64,000 nt of DNA, taken from NCBI GenBank assembly GCA_964574335.1, contig CAZNNH010000005.1, positions 1-64,000 of the forward strand. Direction: 5' to 3'. The notes beneath the pieces are model-generated. The model saw only the letters and a list, made by a program, of their open reading frames with translations. It was not told the origin of the DNA and did not search any database. The DNA comes from CAZNNH01 sp964574335 (GTDB lineage Bacteria; Acidobacteriota; Vicinamibacteria; Fen-336). Below are positions 1 to 8,575 of the stretch, piece by piece (position 1 is the first letter of the stretch; each line of letters starts with the position of its first letter). A program made the translations under genes and the position numbers.

Positions 1-49
1 GGGGAAGGTCTCGAAGCGGGGACGCAACATAAGTGCGTCCGCAACATAG

Positions 50-949
50 TGCCGGGAGGTCCTGAACCTCTCCGAGCCCGAGGCCTACCTCCGCATCACG
101 GTGGCCCGGGCTTCTCGGAAGCATCCCATGCTCCTGGAGATGCTGGCCGACGGACGGCTCCACCTCACAGGCGCCGGTAAGCTGGCACCCCACCTGACGG
201 TGGAGAACCGTGCCGTTCTGCTCGCCCGCGCCACTCGCCAGTCGAAGCGCCGCATCGAGGAGCTGATCGCCGAGCTGTGCCCCCAGCCGGATGTCCCGGC
301 ACGGATTCGCAAGCTGCCCGAGCGGCCGGCAAAGGCGGTCGCCAGCCAACTGCGTCCGGACGCAGTTGGCTGTCATGCGGGCAATACTGATGGTTGTGAT
401 CGCTCGGCCCTTGGCACCACGCCGGCGTCGTTGCTGGACACCCACCAGCCGGCGGTTGCGTCGAGTCCGACGCCGGGTGCCCCGGCCCCGCCGCAGCAAC
501 CACTAGCAACGTCCATGGCCCCGGCCCCGCCGCAAGTCCCACCGCCCGCGTTCGTCGCCGTTGCTCCGGCGCGGGTCCGGCTGGCACCCACGGCTCTGGC
601 GCGGGTCTCGCCGTTGGCGCCAGGACGCTTCAAGGTCCAGTTCACGGCCTCGGCGGAGCTCCGCGAAAAGCTCGAGCGGCTGCAGGAGCTGATGCGCTCC
701 AGCGGGCCGGCCGGCGACCTGGCGGCGGTCATCGAGGCGGCGGTGACGGAGAAGTGTACGGAACGCCACCGGCTGGAGTTCCACCACGCCGGCAAGGCCT
801 GGGCGCGGGGCGGGGACCACGGCGTGGGCAATATCAGACTCGCGTGCAAGTTACACAACCAGCACCTGGCCGACCTCGAGTACGGCCGAGAGTGGATGGA
901 TCACTGCCGGCGGCGGCCGGAACGCGTGCTCAGGCTCCAACCCTTCTGA
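50..949 (+). pseudogene. Decayed HNH endonuclease-family gene
   Basis: This reads as the C-terminal two thirds of an HNH-nuclease-family protein common in acidobacterial and myxobacterial genomes. Recognisable parts are a helical repeat-like region (SEPEAYLRI, then LADGRLHL and APHLT), a proline/alanine-rich linker, and the start of the C-terminal region (QFTASAELREKLERLQ). The last part of the HNH fold survives (RLEFHH, GGDH, HNQHLA). Two defects are visible. An in-frame TAG at 47-49 cuts the frame from anything upstream. The stretch that normally lies between AAVTEK and the RLEFHH motif, which carries the first half of the zinc/HNH fold, is missing, leaving only a few residues. A 30-bp palindrome sits inside the frame at 343-372. 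A GTG at 101 could still start a 282-residue product, but it would lack a complete nuclease centre. Family assignment is good; loss of function is inferred. Confidence 0.6.
343..372. repeat. 30-bp perfect palindrome inside the HNH remnant
   Basis: The two 15-base arms (left arm CAGCCAACTGCGTCC) are exact reverse complements with no spacer. Pieces of the same sequence (GACGCAAC, GTGCGTCCGCAAC) occur at about 20-46, next to the in-frame stop. This suggests a short mobile or REP-like palindrome inserted in this decaying gene. Confidence 0.75.
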
Positions 950-1241
950 GGGGTCGCTGGAATCCCAGGGTTTCATGCTGGTATCGCTGGCTGCGCTCAG
1001 GGTGGCGGCGTCGGCGGCTGGCAGCCTTCAGGACACGGCATCTCACCGCGAGGCAAGATTGCCGGGCGGACGACCCGGTCGGATGTTCCCACTCGGCGTC
1101 GAAGGCCTCCTCCCACCAGTGAGCTCATGGATGCATCTCTTGCCGCCCGGCATTCCCGTAGTCACTTTGGCACCAGGTGTGGGCGGGCCTGGTCCCTCAT
1201 GCTGGTGCGGGCGTCGTGGGAGGCTCGCCAACGGGAAGGTG
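950..1241. other. Intergenic stretch, no recognisable feature
   Basis: This lies between the HNH remnant and the convergent symporter gene. No conserved reading frame, RNA gene or convincing terminator was seen. It may be further degraded HNH-type or repeat sequence. Confidence 0.4.
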
Positions 1242-2690
1242 CTAGCGGGTGGCAGCCTTTCGGCGTGGCCACCGGTAGCTGGCCAGCCAACCCAGGCCGA
1301 AGGTCAGCGCCGACCCGACCAGCGCGTACCACGGCCACGCCAGCGAGGTGCCGAAGGCGATGGCGGTCATGGATGCGAGGCCGAGGACGAGCGCGACCAG
1401 GGCCGCCTTCTGGCCGACCCGGGGGGCCAGCATCCCGAGGAAGAACAGGCCCAGCACCGGGCCGGTGGTGAAGCCGGCGATGGCGAGCACGCTGTTGACC
1501 ACGCTGGTGGACAGCCACTGGCCGGCGATGCCCACCGCGATCTGCACCAGGCCGAAGATCACGGTGAACGCCCGGGTGACCCTGAGCAAGTGGGTTGGCG
1601 AGGCCCCCGGGCGGGACGGCGCGTAGAGGTCGTTCACGGCGGCGGTGGCCGAGGAGTTGAGCGAGCTCGAAAGCGTCGACATGGCGGCCGAGAAGACCGC
1701 GCCGAGCACCAGGCCGAGGACGCCCACGGGAAGCTCGCCGACGATGAAGCGGGCGAAGACGCGGTCGGCGCGGTCGAAGGGGACCGAGGGCGGGAAGGCG
1801 GCGTAGAACGCATGGAGGCCGACGCCGATGATCAAGAACAGGGCGAACTGGGCCAGCACCACCAGGCCGCTCGTCCACAGGGCCCGGCCAGCCGCCCGCA
1901 GGTTGCGCGCGCACAGGTAGCGCTGGACCATGAGCTGGTCGGTGCCGTGCGTGCCCAGGGTCAGGAAGAGGCCGCCCAGAAGCCCGGTCCAGAGCAGGAA
2001 CGGGTCGTGGAGGTTCAGCCGAAGGTCGAAGGCCCGCAGCTTGCCGGAGACCTCGGCGTCCGCCAGGATCTGCGGTATCCCCCCCGGAAGCCGGTCGACG
2101 AGCAGCATCAGCGCCACCACCGCGCCGAGGACGTAGACCACGAACTGGATGAGGTCCGTCCACAGCACCGCCTTCATGCCCCCCGCGAACGTGTAGAGCA
2201 CGGTTGCCGCACCGATCACGATCACCGCCCAGTGCAGGCGAAGGCCCAGCAGCTCCTGCAGCACCAGGGCGGTCAGGAAGAGGCGCAGCCCGTCGGCGAG
2301 GCTGCGGGTGACGATGAACAAGAGCGAGGCCGTCTGCTTGGTGGCTCCCCCGAACCACTCTCCGAGCACCTGGTAGGCGGTGAACAGCCGGCCGGCGAAG
2401 TAGCGGGGGAGCAGCACCAGGACCACCACCACCCGCCCGAGAAGGTAGCCCAGGGGGAGCTGGATCCAGGTGAGGTCCCGCTCGAAGGCGAAGCCCGGGA
2501 TGCTCAGGAAGGTCACCGTGCTGGTCTCGGTGGCCACGATCGAGAACATCACCAACCACCACGGCCGGTCGCGTCCGCCGACCATGTAGTCGGAGACGTC
2601 GCGCTGCTTTCGCCCCATCCACAGCCCGAACAGGACCACCGAGAGCAGGTAGATGGCGAGGATGGCCGCGTCGACGGCGGAGAGGGCCAT
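1242..2690 (-). CDS. Sodium:solute symporter (SSS family)
   Basis: This is a 482-residue inner-membrane protein with about 13 predicted hydrophobic segments, the usual size of the SSS/SLC5 family. The N-terminus has the expected first helix and a GRKQRDVSDYMVGGRD segment. It is followed by the conserved ATETSTVTFLSIPG region, which contributes to the sodium and substrate sites in this family. The helices after about residue 100 (RYFAGRLFTAYQVLGEWFG) are also typical. It would couple Na+ entry to uptake of a solute. The substrate cannot be read from sequence, but a divergent GH28-like glycosidase 90 bp away suggests a sugar or uronic acid. Translation starts at the ATG at 2690, close to the divergent promoter region, and no strong ribosome-binding site is visible. 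Family assignment is secure; the substrate is a guess. Confidence 0.88.
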   Translation of the reverse strand: MALSAVDAAILAIYLLSVVLFGLWMGRKQRDVSDYMVGGRDRPWWLVMFSIVATETSTVTFLSIPGFAFERDLTWIQLPLGYLLGRVVVVLVLLPRYFAGRLFTAYQVLGEWFGGATKQTASLLFIVTRSLADGLRLFLTALVLQELLGLRLHWAVIVIGAATVLYTFAGGMKAVLWTDLIQFVVYVLGAVVALMLLVDRLPGGIPQILADAEVSGKLRAFDLRLNLHDPFLLWTGLLGGLFLTLGTHGTDQLMVQRYLCARNLRAAGRALWTSGLVVLAQFALFLIIGVGLHAFYAAFPPSVPFDRADRVFARFIVGELPVGVLGLVLGAVFSAAMSTLSSSLNSSATAAVNDLYAPSRPGASPTHLLRVTRAFTVIFGLVQIAVGIAGQWLSTSVVNSVLAIAGFTTGPVLGLFFLGMLAPRVGQKAALVALVLGLASMTAIAFGTSLAWPWYALVGSALTFGLGWLASYRWPRRKAATR

Positions 2691-2779
2691 GGGGCGGGAT
2701 TATAGAGGCCGCCCGGAAGCCCCGACAGCTCGGGTATCATGCGCGCCTGCCGTCGGGAACGGGGGAGGAGGGATCGGAC

Positions 2780-4480
2780 ATGGGCAACAGGGTGCGCTTC
2801 GGGGTCTCATCCGTGGCCTGCCTGCTGATGGGGCTCTTCGGCAGCGCGGCCGGTTCGGCGGCCGACCTCCCGGCAAAGGGCCACTTTCCGGTGCGCGCGT
2901 TCGGCGCCACTGGAGATGGGAAGACGCTCGACACCGACGCCATCAACCGCGCCATCGGCGCCGCGGCTGCGGCCGGCGGCGGCGTGGTGGAGCTGTCCGC
3001 CGGCGAGTACCTGGCCCACTCGATCCGGCTGCGTAGCCACGTCGTCCTGTACCTGGGGCCCGGCGCCGTGATCGTGGCCGCCGACCCGCCGCCGCCGGGG
3101 GCTGCCGGCGGGTACGACGCGGCCGAGCCCAACCCCGCGGAAGCGTTCCAGGACTTCGGCCACTCCCACTGGCACAACAGCCTGATCTGGGGCGAGGACT
3201 TGGAAGATGTCGCCATCATCGGCCCGGGCCTCATCTACGGTCGGGGCCTGAGCCGGGGCAACGGCCGCATCTCGCTGCCCGCCAATGCCGTGGCTCCTCG
3301 GGAGCCCGGGGCGCCGCTCCCCGACGTCCTGTCCGCCGACGGCCCGTTCACGTTCCCGCCCCGCCCCGACCTGGTCCCCGGTCCGTTCGGCTACCCGAAC
3401 GCCCGCGACTCGCTGCCGGACGGCGTGGGGAACAAGGCCATCGCCCTCAAGCGCTGCCGCAACGTCACCCTGCGCGACTTCTCGGTGCTGCACGGGGGTC
3501 ACTTCGCGATCCTGGCCACCGGTGTGGACAACCTGACCCTCGACAACCTGACCATCGACACCAACCGCGACGGGATCGACGTCGACGCCTGCCAGAACGT
3601 CCGGATCTCCAACTGCTCGGTCAACTCGCCCTGGGACGACGGCATCTGCCTCAAGTCCTCTCACGCCCTCGGCGAGCCTCGTGTCTCCGAGAACGTGACC
3701 ATCACCGGCTGTGCCGTGAGCGGGTACGACGAGGGGACCCTCCTGGACGGCACGCGACAGCGAAAGGGGCAGCGCCGCGGCGGGCCGATGGGCCGGATCA
3801 AGCTCGGCACCGAGTCGGGCGGTGGGTTCCGCAACATCGCGATCTCGAGCTGCGTCTTCGACCACTCGCGGGGGCTGGCCCTCGAGCAGGTCGACGGCGG
3901 CGTCCTCGAGGACGTCGTGGTCACCAACCTCACCCTGCGCGACGTGCCGAACGCACCGATCTTCGTCCGGCTGGGCGCCCGCCAGCGCGGGCCAGACGTC
4001 GCCTCAACCGGCGTGGTGCGACGGGTGACCATCGACGGCGTCAACGCCTCGGGCGTGGCGGCGGACCACGGCATCTTCATCGCCGGCGTCCCCGGCCATC
4101 CGATCGAGGACCTGGTCTTGTCGAACATCCGAGTGCTGTTCGCGGGCGGAGGTACCGTGGAGCAGGCCGAGCGGGTGGTGCCCGAGATGGAGACGGGCTA
4201 CCCCGAGCCGGACCTGTTCGGCGTCCTGCCGGCGTGGGGGCTGTTCGCGCGCCACGTGGCCAACCTGAGGGTGCGGGGGATGGAGCTGCGGACCGAGCAG
4301 GCCGACCAACGCCCGGCGGCGCTCCTCGAGGACGTTGCCGGCGCCCATCTGTCGGAGGTGACGGTGAGCCTGGCTCCGGATCGCCCCGCTTGGTCGCTGG
4401 CCGAGGTCAGCGAGCTCCGCGCGCGAGACGTCACGGGCCTGCCGGAAGGCGACCTCCCGGCTCCCGGCTCGTCGCGCTGA
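2780..4480 (+). CDS. Secreted glycoside hydrolase, GH28-like (polygalacturonase fold)
   Basis: This is a 566-residue protein with an N-terminal signal peptide (hydrophobic core about residues 10-26, ending near GSAAD). A right-handed parallel beta-helix begins at VRAFGATGDGKTLDTDAIN. GH28 signature positions are present: N262-R-D264-G-I-D267, the acidic pair D286-D287 in the SPWDDGICLKS block, and R339-I-K341 in GRIKLGTES. The classical Gly-His-Gly segment is not evident, as in other bacterial members of this subgroup. It probably hydrolyses pectin-like or other uronic-acid glycans outside the cytoplasm. A strong ribosome-binding site (GGGGGAGGAGGG) precedes the ATG. The divergent SSS transporter could import products. 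The C-terminal about 80 residues are less conserved. Confidence 0.82.
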   Translation: MGNRVRFGVSSVACLLMGLFGSAAGSAADLPAKGHFPVRAFGATGDGKTLDTDAINRAIGAAAAAGGGVVELSAGEYLAHSIRLRSHVVLYLGPGAVIVAADPPPPGAAGGYDAAEPNPAEAFQDFGHSHWHNSLIWGEDLEDVAIIGPGLIYGRGLSRGNGRISLPANAVAPREPGAPLPDVLSADGPFTFPPRPDLVPGPFGYPNARDSLPDGVGNKAIALKRCRNVTLRDFSVLHGGHFAILATGVDNLTLDNLTIDTNRDGIDVDACQNVRISNCSVNSPWDDGICLKSSHALGEPRVSENVTITGCAVSGYDEGTLLDGTRQRKGQRRGGPMGRIKLGTESGGGFRNIAISSCVFDHSRGLALEQVDGGVLEDVVVTNLTLRDVPNAPIFVRLGARQRGPDVASTGVVRRVTIDGVNASGVAADHGIFIAGVPGHPIEDLVLSNIRVLFAGGGTVEQAERVVPEMETGYPEPDLFGVLPAWGLFARHVANLRVRGMELRTEQADQRPAALLEDVAGAHLSEVTVSLAPDRPAWSLAEVSELRARDVTGLPEGDLPAPGSSR

Positions 4481-4501
4481 GGCTGCGGGCGCCGACGGCG
4501 C

Positions 4502-6808
4502 CTACTTGATGCAGACCGCCCGGACCTGCGGGAAGTCGGTGTGCCCGGCCACCACCTTCTCGATCCCGTCCTGCAGCAGCGTGCGCATCCCGTCCCTGAG
4601 CGCCTGCTGGCGGAGCTGCTCGATGGGATCACGCTTCTGGATCATGCGCTTCATCTCGTCGGTGGCCACCAGCAGCTCGTGAATGCCCATCCGGCCCTTG
4701 TAGCCGGTCTCGTTGCACTTCTTGCAGCCCTTGGGCCGGTAGAGCTTGAACTCCGGCGAGTAGGCGATGCCGAGCTTGTCCCAGTACTCGATGCCGTACA
4801 CCTGCATCAGCTCGGCGAACTCGGTCTGGTCCGGGTTGTAGGGCTCCTTGCACTCCTTGCACAGGGTGCGGACCAGGCGCTGGGCCAGGATCCCGAGCAG
4901 GGCGTCGGCGAAGTTGAACGGGTCGATCTCCATGTCCAGAAGACGCGTGATCGTCTCGGGCGCCGAGTTGGTGTGGAGCGTGGACAGCACCAGGTGGCCG
5001 GTGAGCGAGGCCTCGACTCCGGTACCGGCGGTCTCGTTGTCGCGCATCTCGCCGACCATGATCACGTCGGGGTCGGCACGCAGGAAGGCGCGCATCGCGA
5101 TGGCGAAGGTGAAGCCGATCTTGGGGAAGACCTGGACCTGGCGCAGGCCGGCCTGGGTGATCTCGACCGGGTCCTCGGCGGTCCAGATCTTGGTCTCCAC
5201 GTCGTTGATGTAGCCGAGGCCGGAGTGGAGGGTGGTGGTCTTGCCGGAGCCGGTCGGTCCCACCACCAGGCAGATCCCGTAGGGCTTCTCGAGGATCGCC
5301 TTGAACTCGCGGATGTTCCGATCCGAGAAGCCCATCTTCTCCAGCGGCAGCGGCTTGGAGGCGGCCAGGATGCGCATCACGATGTCCTCGTTGCCGCCGG
5401 TGGTGGGGATGGTGGCGACGCGGAGCTCCATGGTGCCCATCGGGCCCCGGAAGCGGATCTTGCCGTCCTGCGGCTTGCGCTTCTCGGAGATGTCCAGCTT
5501 GGACATGATCTTGAAGCGCTGGACCAGGGCGTTGCGGTGGGGCGCCGGCACCTCCAGGTACTTCTGGCAGTTGCCGTCGACGCGGATCCGGACCTGGGTC
5601 GGGGCGTGCTTCCCGTAGGGCTCGATGTGGATGTCGGAGGCCCCCTTGTTGTAGGCGTCGATGATGATCTGGTTGGCCAGCTTGACGATGCCGCTGTCGG
5701 TCTCGTCGATCTCGTCCTGCTCGGGCTGGGCGTCCTCGAGCTCGTCCTCCTCGCCGGTGCCGAGCTCCATGATGATCCGCCCCATGTCCTCCTGCTCGAC
5801 CTGGGCGCCGCCGGCCTCGCCGTAGCTGGCCTTGATGTAGTCGATGACGTCCTGCCGGATGGCAACCAGGAACTCGGCCCGGGGGGCCAGGTTCACCGCC
5901 TTGATGGCGTCGAGCCGGGTCAGGTCGTAGGGGTCCTCCACCGCCACGTATAGCGTCCCCTCGCGCTTGGCGATCGGCGCGCACATGTTCTTTTTCAGGA
6001 ACTCCGGCGTCAGCCGCGCCTGCAGCTCGGGGGGCATGGTGTCACCGGTCGGCTCCCAGAAGCTGCAGTTGTAGAACTGGGCCAGCGCCCGGCCCAGCTC
6101 CTCCTTGGGGACCTTGTAGTCCTCGATCAGCACCTTGGCCACGTCGATCTGGTTCACCCGGGCGGTGCTGATGGCGTTCTCGATGTCCTTCTCGGAGACC
6201 AGGCCCTTGTCCACCAGCAGGCCGAACTTGGAGGGCTTGTTGGAGCGGGCGGCGCGGTGCTGGTTGTAGAAGGCGATGCCCAGGATCTTGGCCAGCTCCT
6301 CGGCGGCGGTAGCGTCCTTCTGGGTGAAGGTGCCGCCGCTGCGCTTGTTGATGAGCTGGAGCACCCCCAGCAGGTACTTCTCGAAGAGGATCGGGGTGGC
6401 CAGCACCTGCCCGGTGCGGAAGCCGGAGGCCTTGTCCCAGCGCGAGTCGAACTTGAGGTTGGGGTGGAGCCGGGTCAGCTCGGAGGGGTCGTAGGCGCTG
6501 GCGATGTTGACCGTCTTGCGGGAGAGGGCGGTGAAGCCCGCGATCGACCCGAAGGTCTTGGGGACCCGGATCTCCTTGACCTCCTGGCCGGCCTTGAACA
6601 GCGAGAAGAGCTCCTGGTTCTTGGTGTCGAGGGCGAAGATCGTCACCCGCTCGGCGTCCACCAGGTCCAGCACCCGGTCCTTGATGTCGACCAGGATGTC
6701 CTGGATGCTGGAGGCGGAGTTGATCGTGTTGGCGATGTCGATGAGCCTCTTCCGGTACGAGAGCTCCTTCTGGGTGGAGTCCGCCGTCGCTGTCGCCCAC
6801 GAGGCCAT
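4502..6808 (-). CDS. pilB: Type IV pilus / type II secretion assembly ATPase with N-terminal GAF domain
   Basis: This is a 768-residue GspE/PilB-family hexameric ATPase. About residues 20-170 form a GAF domain (VDAERVTIFALD, LLGVLQLINKRSGG). Next comes a T2SSE-N/MshEN region (about 185-335) that binds c-di-GMP in relatives. The secretion ATPase core has Walker A GPTGSGKTTT (about 516), Walker B ADPDVIMVGEMRD (about 575-590), and a tetracysteine zinc motif (CKECKEP, then CKKCNETGYKGRMG). It would power pilus or pseudopilus polymerisation at the inner membrane. The GAF fusion lengthens it by about 200 residues over standard PilB and suggests small-molecule control. The ATG at 6808 has a GGAGG ribosome-binding site 8 bp upstream. 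No other pil gene is adjacent, but gspA/gspB lie near 62 kb. PilB versus GspE cannot be settled; the GAF-PilB arrangement favours pili. Confidence 0.88.
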   Translation of the reverse strand: MASWATATADSTQKELSYRKRLIDIANTINSASSIQDILVDIKDRVLDLVDAERVTIFALDTKNQELFSLFKAGQEVKEIRVPKTFGSIAGFTALSRKTVNIASAYDPSELTRLHPNLKFDSRWDKASGFRTGQVLATPILFEKYLLGVLQLINKRSGGTFTQKDATAAEELAKILGIAFYNQHRAARSNKPSKFGLLVDKGLVSEKDIENAISTARVNQIDVAKVLIEDYKVPKEELGRALAQFYNCSFWEPTGDTMPPELQARLTPEFLKKNMCAPIAKREGTLYVAVEDPYDLTRLDAIKAVNLAPRAEFLVAIRQDVIDYIKASYGEAGGAQVEQEDMGRIIMELGTGEEDELEDAQPEQDEIDETDSGIVKLANQIIIDAYNKGASDIHIEPYGKHAPTQVRIRVDGNCQKYLEVPAPHRNALVQRFKIMSKLDISEKRKPQDGKIRFRGPMGTMELRVATIPTTGGNEDIVMRILAASKPLPLEKMGFSDRNIREFKAILEKPYGICLVVGPTGSGKTTTLHSGLGYINDVETKIWTAEDPVEITQAGLRQVQVFPKIGFTFAIAMRAFLRADPDVIMVGEMRDNETAGTGVEASLTGHLVLSTLHTNSAPETITRLLDMEIDPFNFADALLGILAQRLVRTLCKECKEPYNPDQTEFAELMQVYGIEYWDKLGIAYSPEFKLYRPKGCKKCNETGYKGRMGIHELLVATDEMKRMIQKRDPIEQLRQQALRDGMRTLLQDGIEKVVAGHTDFPQVRAVCIK

Positions 6809-6991
6809 GGTGATCGCCTCCTCAGATCCGTATCTGTCGGTTCTTGCTCGACGCCACGCCGCCGCGCCGGTCGCCGCCGGCCGGGCGCTTGCTCGACGTC
6901 CCTCCGACGAGGGAAAAGCCCAATGTCGCGCGACCCAGGAGTGAGGCTAGTCCCTGATTGCTCATGAGGATACGCGCTGTCACAGGAAGGG

Positions 6992-8575
6992 TCAAGACAG
7001 CCGGTCGGCAGGCGATCGGGCCTGCCCGGGGGCGCCCGGCCAGGGACCGGCGGGGAAGGGCCAGAAGAGGGCGCGCGCGGCCGGGCCGGTCCACGACGGA
7101 TCCGCAGAGACGGCCCGGACCGACGCCCGGACCAGACGGCTGCCCCGTGGCAGCAGCCAACGTCCCGGCCGAGGCTGCACCACGGGGCCGCAGCCCCGGC
7201 AGAGCCCGAGCTCTACCCCAGGCCCGACGGCCTCCTGCAATCGATCGAGGAGCCTCCGCTCGCCGGGCGTGAGCTGCTCGGCGGCGAGGCCGGCCAGCCC
7301 GCCGGGCCAGGCCCGCCGCGCCATCCGAGCCAGCCGGGCGGCCACGCGGCGCCCGGCGGCCGCCAGGCGCTCGCGCCGCGTGGTGTCGGTGGGTCGGCTC
7401 CCGGGCGGGTGCACGGTGAGAGCGATGGCCCGGGCGAGGGCGGCACGCTCGTGGGCGTTCAGCACCAGCACCGGTCCGGGAACCGGCAGGTGGGCGCGCT
7501 CGCGACCGGGGAAGACGGCCGTCAGTCCGTCGCCTCCGGCGGCTGCTGCGAGGTCGCGGATCTGGCGAAGGCTCAGCAGGCGCTCGGCCTGCGGCAGCCC
7601 GCCGTCATAGGCCGGGAAGGCCGCCGCGTCGAGGACCCGAGGGGGGAGCGGAGAGCGCCGGCCGGCCCAGCTCAGCAGCAGCAACCGAAGCCGCTGAGCC
7701 TCGTCGGAGGTCCGGCGCCCGGCCTGCGGGAACAGGCCCGCCGTCCGCTCGAGGGCCTGCGCCTCGAGAGAGGGGCGGAGCGACGCGAACGCCTCGCGGG
7801 CGCCCGCCGGACCGGCGCTGCCAGGGTGCCCGGACATCTCGACGGCCGCCTCGAAGCACGCCAGCCCGGGAAGCGTGACCCGCGAGAGCACCACCCCGTC
7901 CCTCAGCAGCCAGACGATGGCCGAGTCGCCGCGCCGGGGTAGGCTCAGCCACCCGCGCAGCGGCGGCTCCAGGGGCGACACGTCCAGCGAGTCCGGTCCG
8001 AAGCCGGAGCGGATGTCCCGGCCGCCGAGGAGGACCGGCTGGGGCGCGAAGCGACAGGCCTGCCGCAGCCAGGCGCGGGCGCGGGAGACGTCGAATCGGT
8101 TCCCGGACAGGGCGACGCGGACGCCGAGGTGGGGCCGGCCGGGTCCGATCCGGGGAGCGTCTTGCCGTCTTCGGAGCAGTCGCGCCGTCGGCGACTCGAT
8201 CGTGAGGTCGTCGGTGGCGATCCGGGCCAGGACCAGGAGGTCGGCAGCCGCGCCGGCCTCGAGGTCGAGCAACGCGCGGTGCCTCTGGCTCGGAGGCGCG
8301 TCGCGGGTCAGCATCTGCCCCAGCGCCTGAAGCTGCGCCTCGGGCAGGACGGCCCCTTCGCCTTCCAGCTCGAGCCTTCTCGCGTCGAGGGTGAGCCTGA
8401 TCGCCTGCGCTCCCAGACGAAGCAGGCCCCGCACCAGCTCCGCCGCGAGCTGCCAGGGGCCGTCGAGGGCAGCCCCGGGCACCCGGGTCAGCTCGGCGGC
8501 GACATCGATCGTGAGCAAGCCTCTGACGTCGAGCGGGCGGGTGGGGGATGGGCTCCTTGGAGACGGGCCGCTCAC
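6992..8575 (-). CDS. Hypothetical partner of the GHKL-transglutaminase protein
   Basis: This 527-residue protein is not a recognised family. It starts at a GTG (8575) whose GTGA overlaps the stop of the upstream GHKL-transglutaminase gene, so the two are translationally coupled. It has no signal peptide or clear membrane helix. Near residues 45-75, AELVRGLLRLGAQAIRLTLD resembles the N-box helix and following strand of the neighbour's GHKL fold (RELVQNARDAGARGVEIEV), but without the catalytic Asn and Asp. This may be a degenerate, non-ATP-binding paralogue of that domain. The C-terminal third is rich in Arg and Pro and includes a CRGC pair. Function is unknown; tight coupling suggests both work in one complex. 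Confidence 0.6.
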   Translation of the reverse strand: MSGPSPRSPSPTRPLDVRGLLTIDVAAELTRVPGAALDGPWQLAAELVRGLLRLGAQAIRLTLDARRLELEGEGAVLPEAQLQALGQMLTRDAPPSQRHRALLDLEAGAAADLLVLARIATDDLTIESPTARLLRRRQDAPRIGPGRPHLGVRVALSGNRFDVSRARAWLRQACRFAPQPVLLGGRDIRSGFGPDSLDVSPLEPPLRGWLSLPRRGDSAIVWLLRDGVVLSRVTLPGLACFEAAVEMSGHPGSAGPAGAREAFASLRPSLEAQALERTAGLFPQAGRRTSDEAQRLRLLLLSWAGRRSPLPPRVLDAAAFPAYDGGLPQAERLLSLRQIRDLAAAAGGDGLTAVFPGRERAHLPVPGPVLVLNAHERAALARAIALTVHPPGSRPTDTTRRERLAAAGRRVAARLARMARRAWPGGLAGLAAEQLTPGERRLLDRLQEAVGPGVELGLCRGCGPVVQPRPGRWLLPRGSRLVRASVRAVSADPSWTGPAARALFWPFPAGPWPGAPGQARSPADRLS

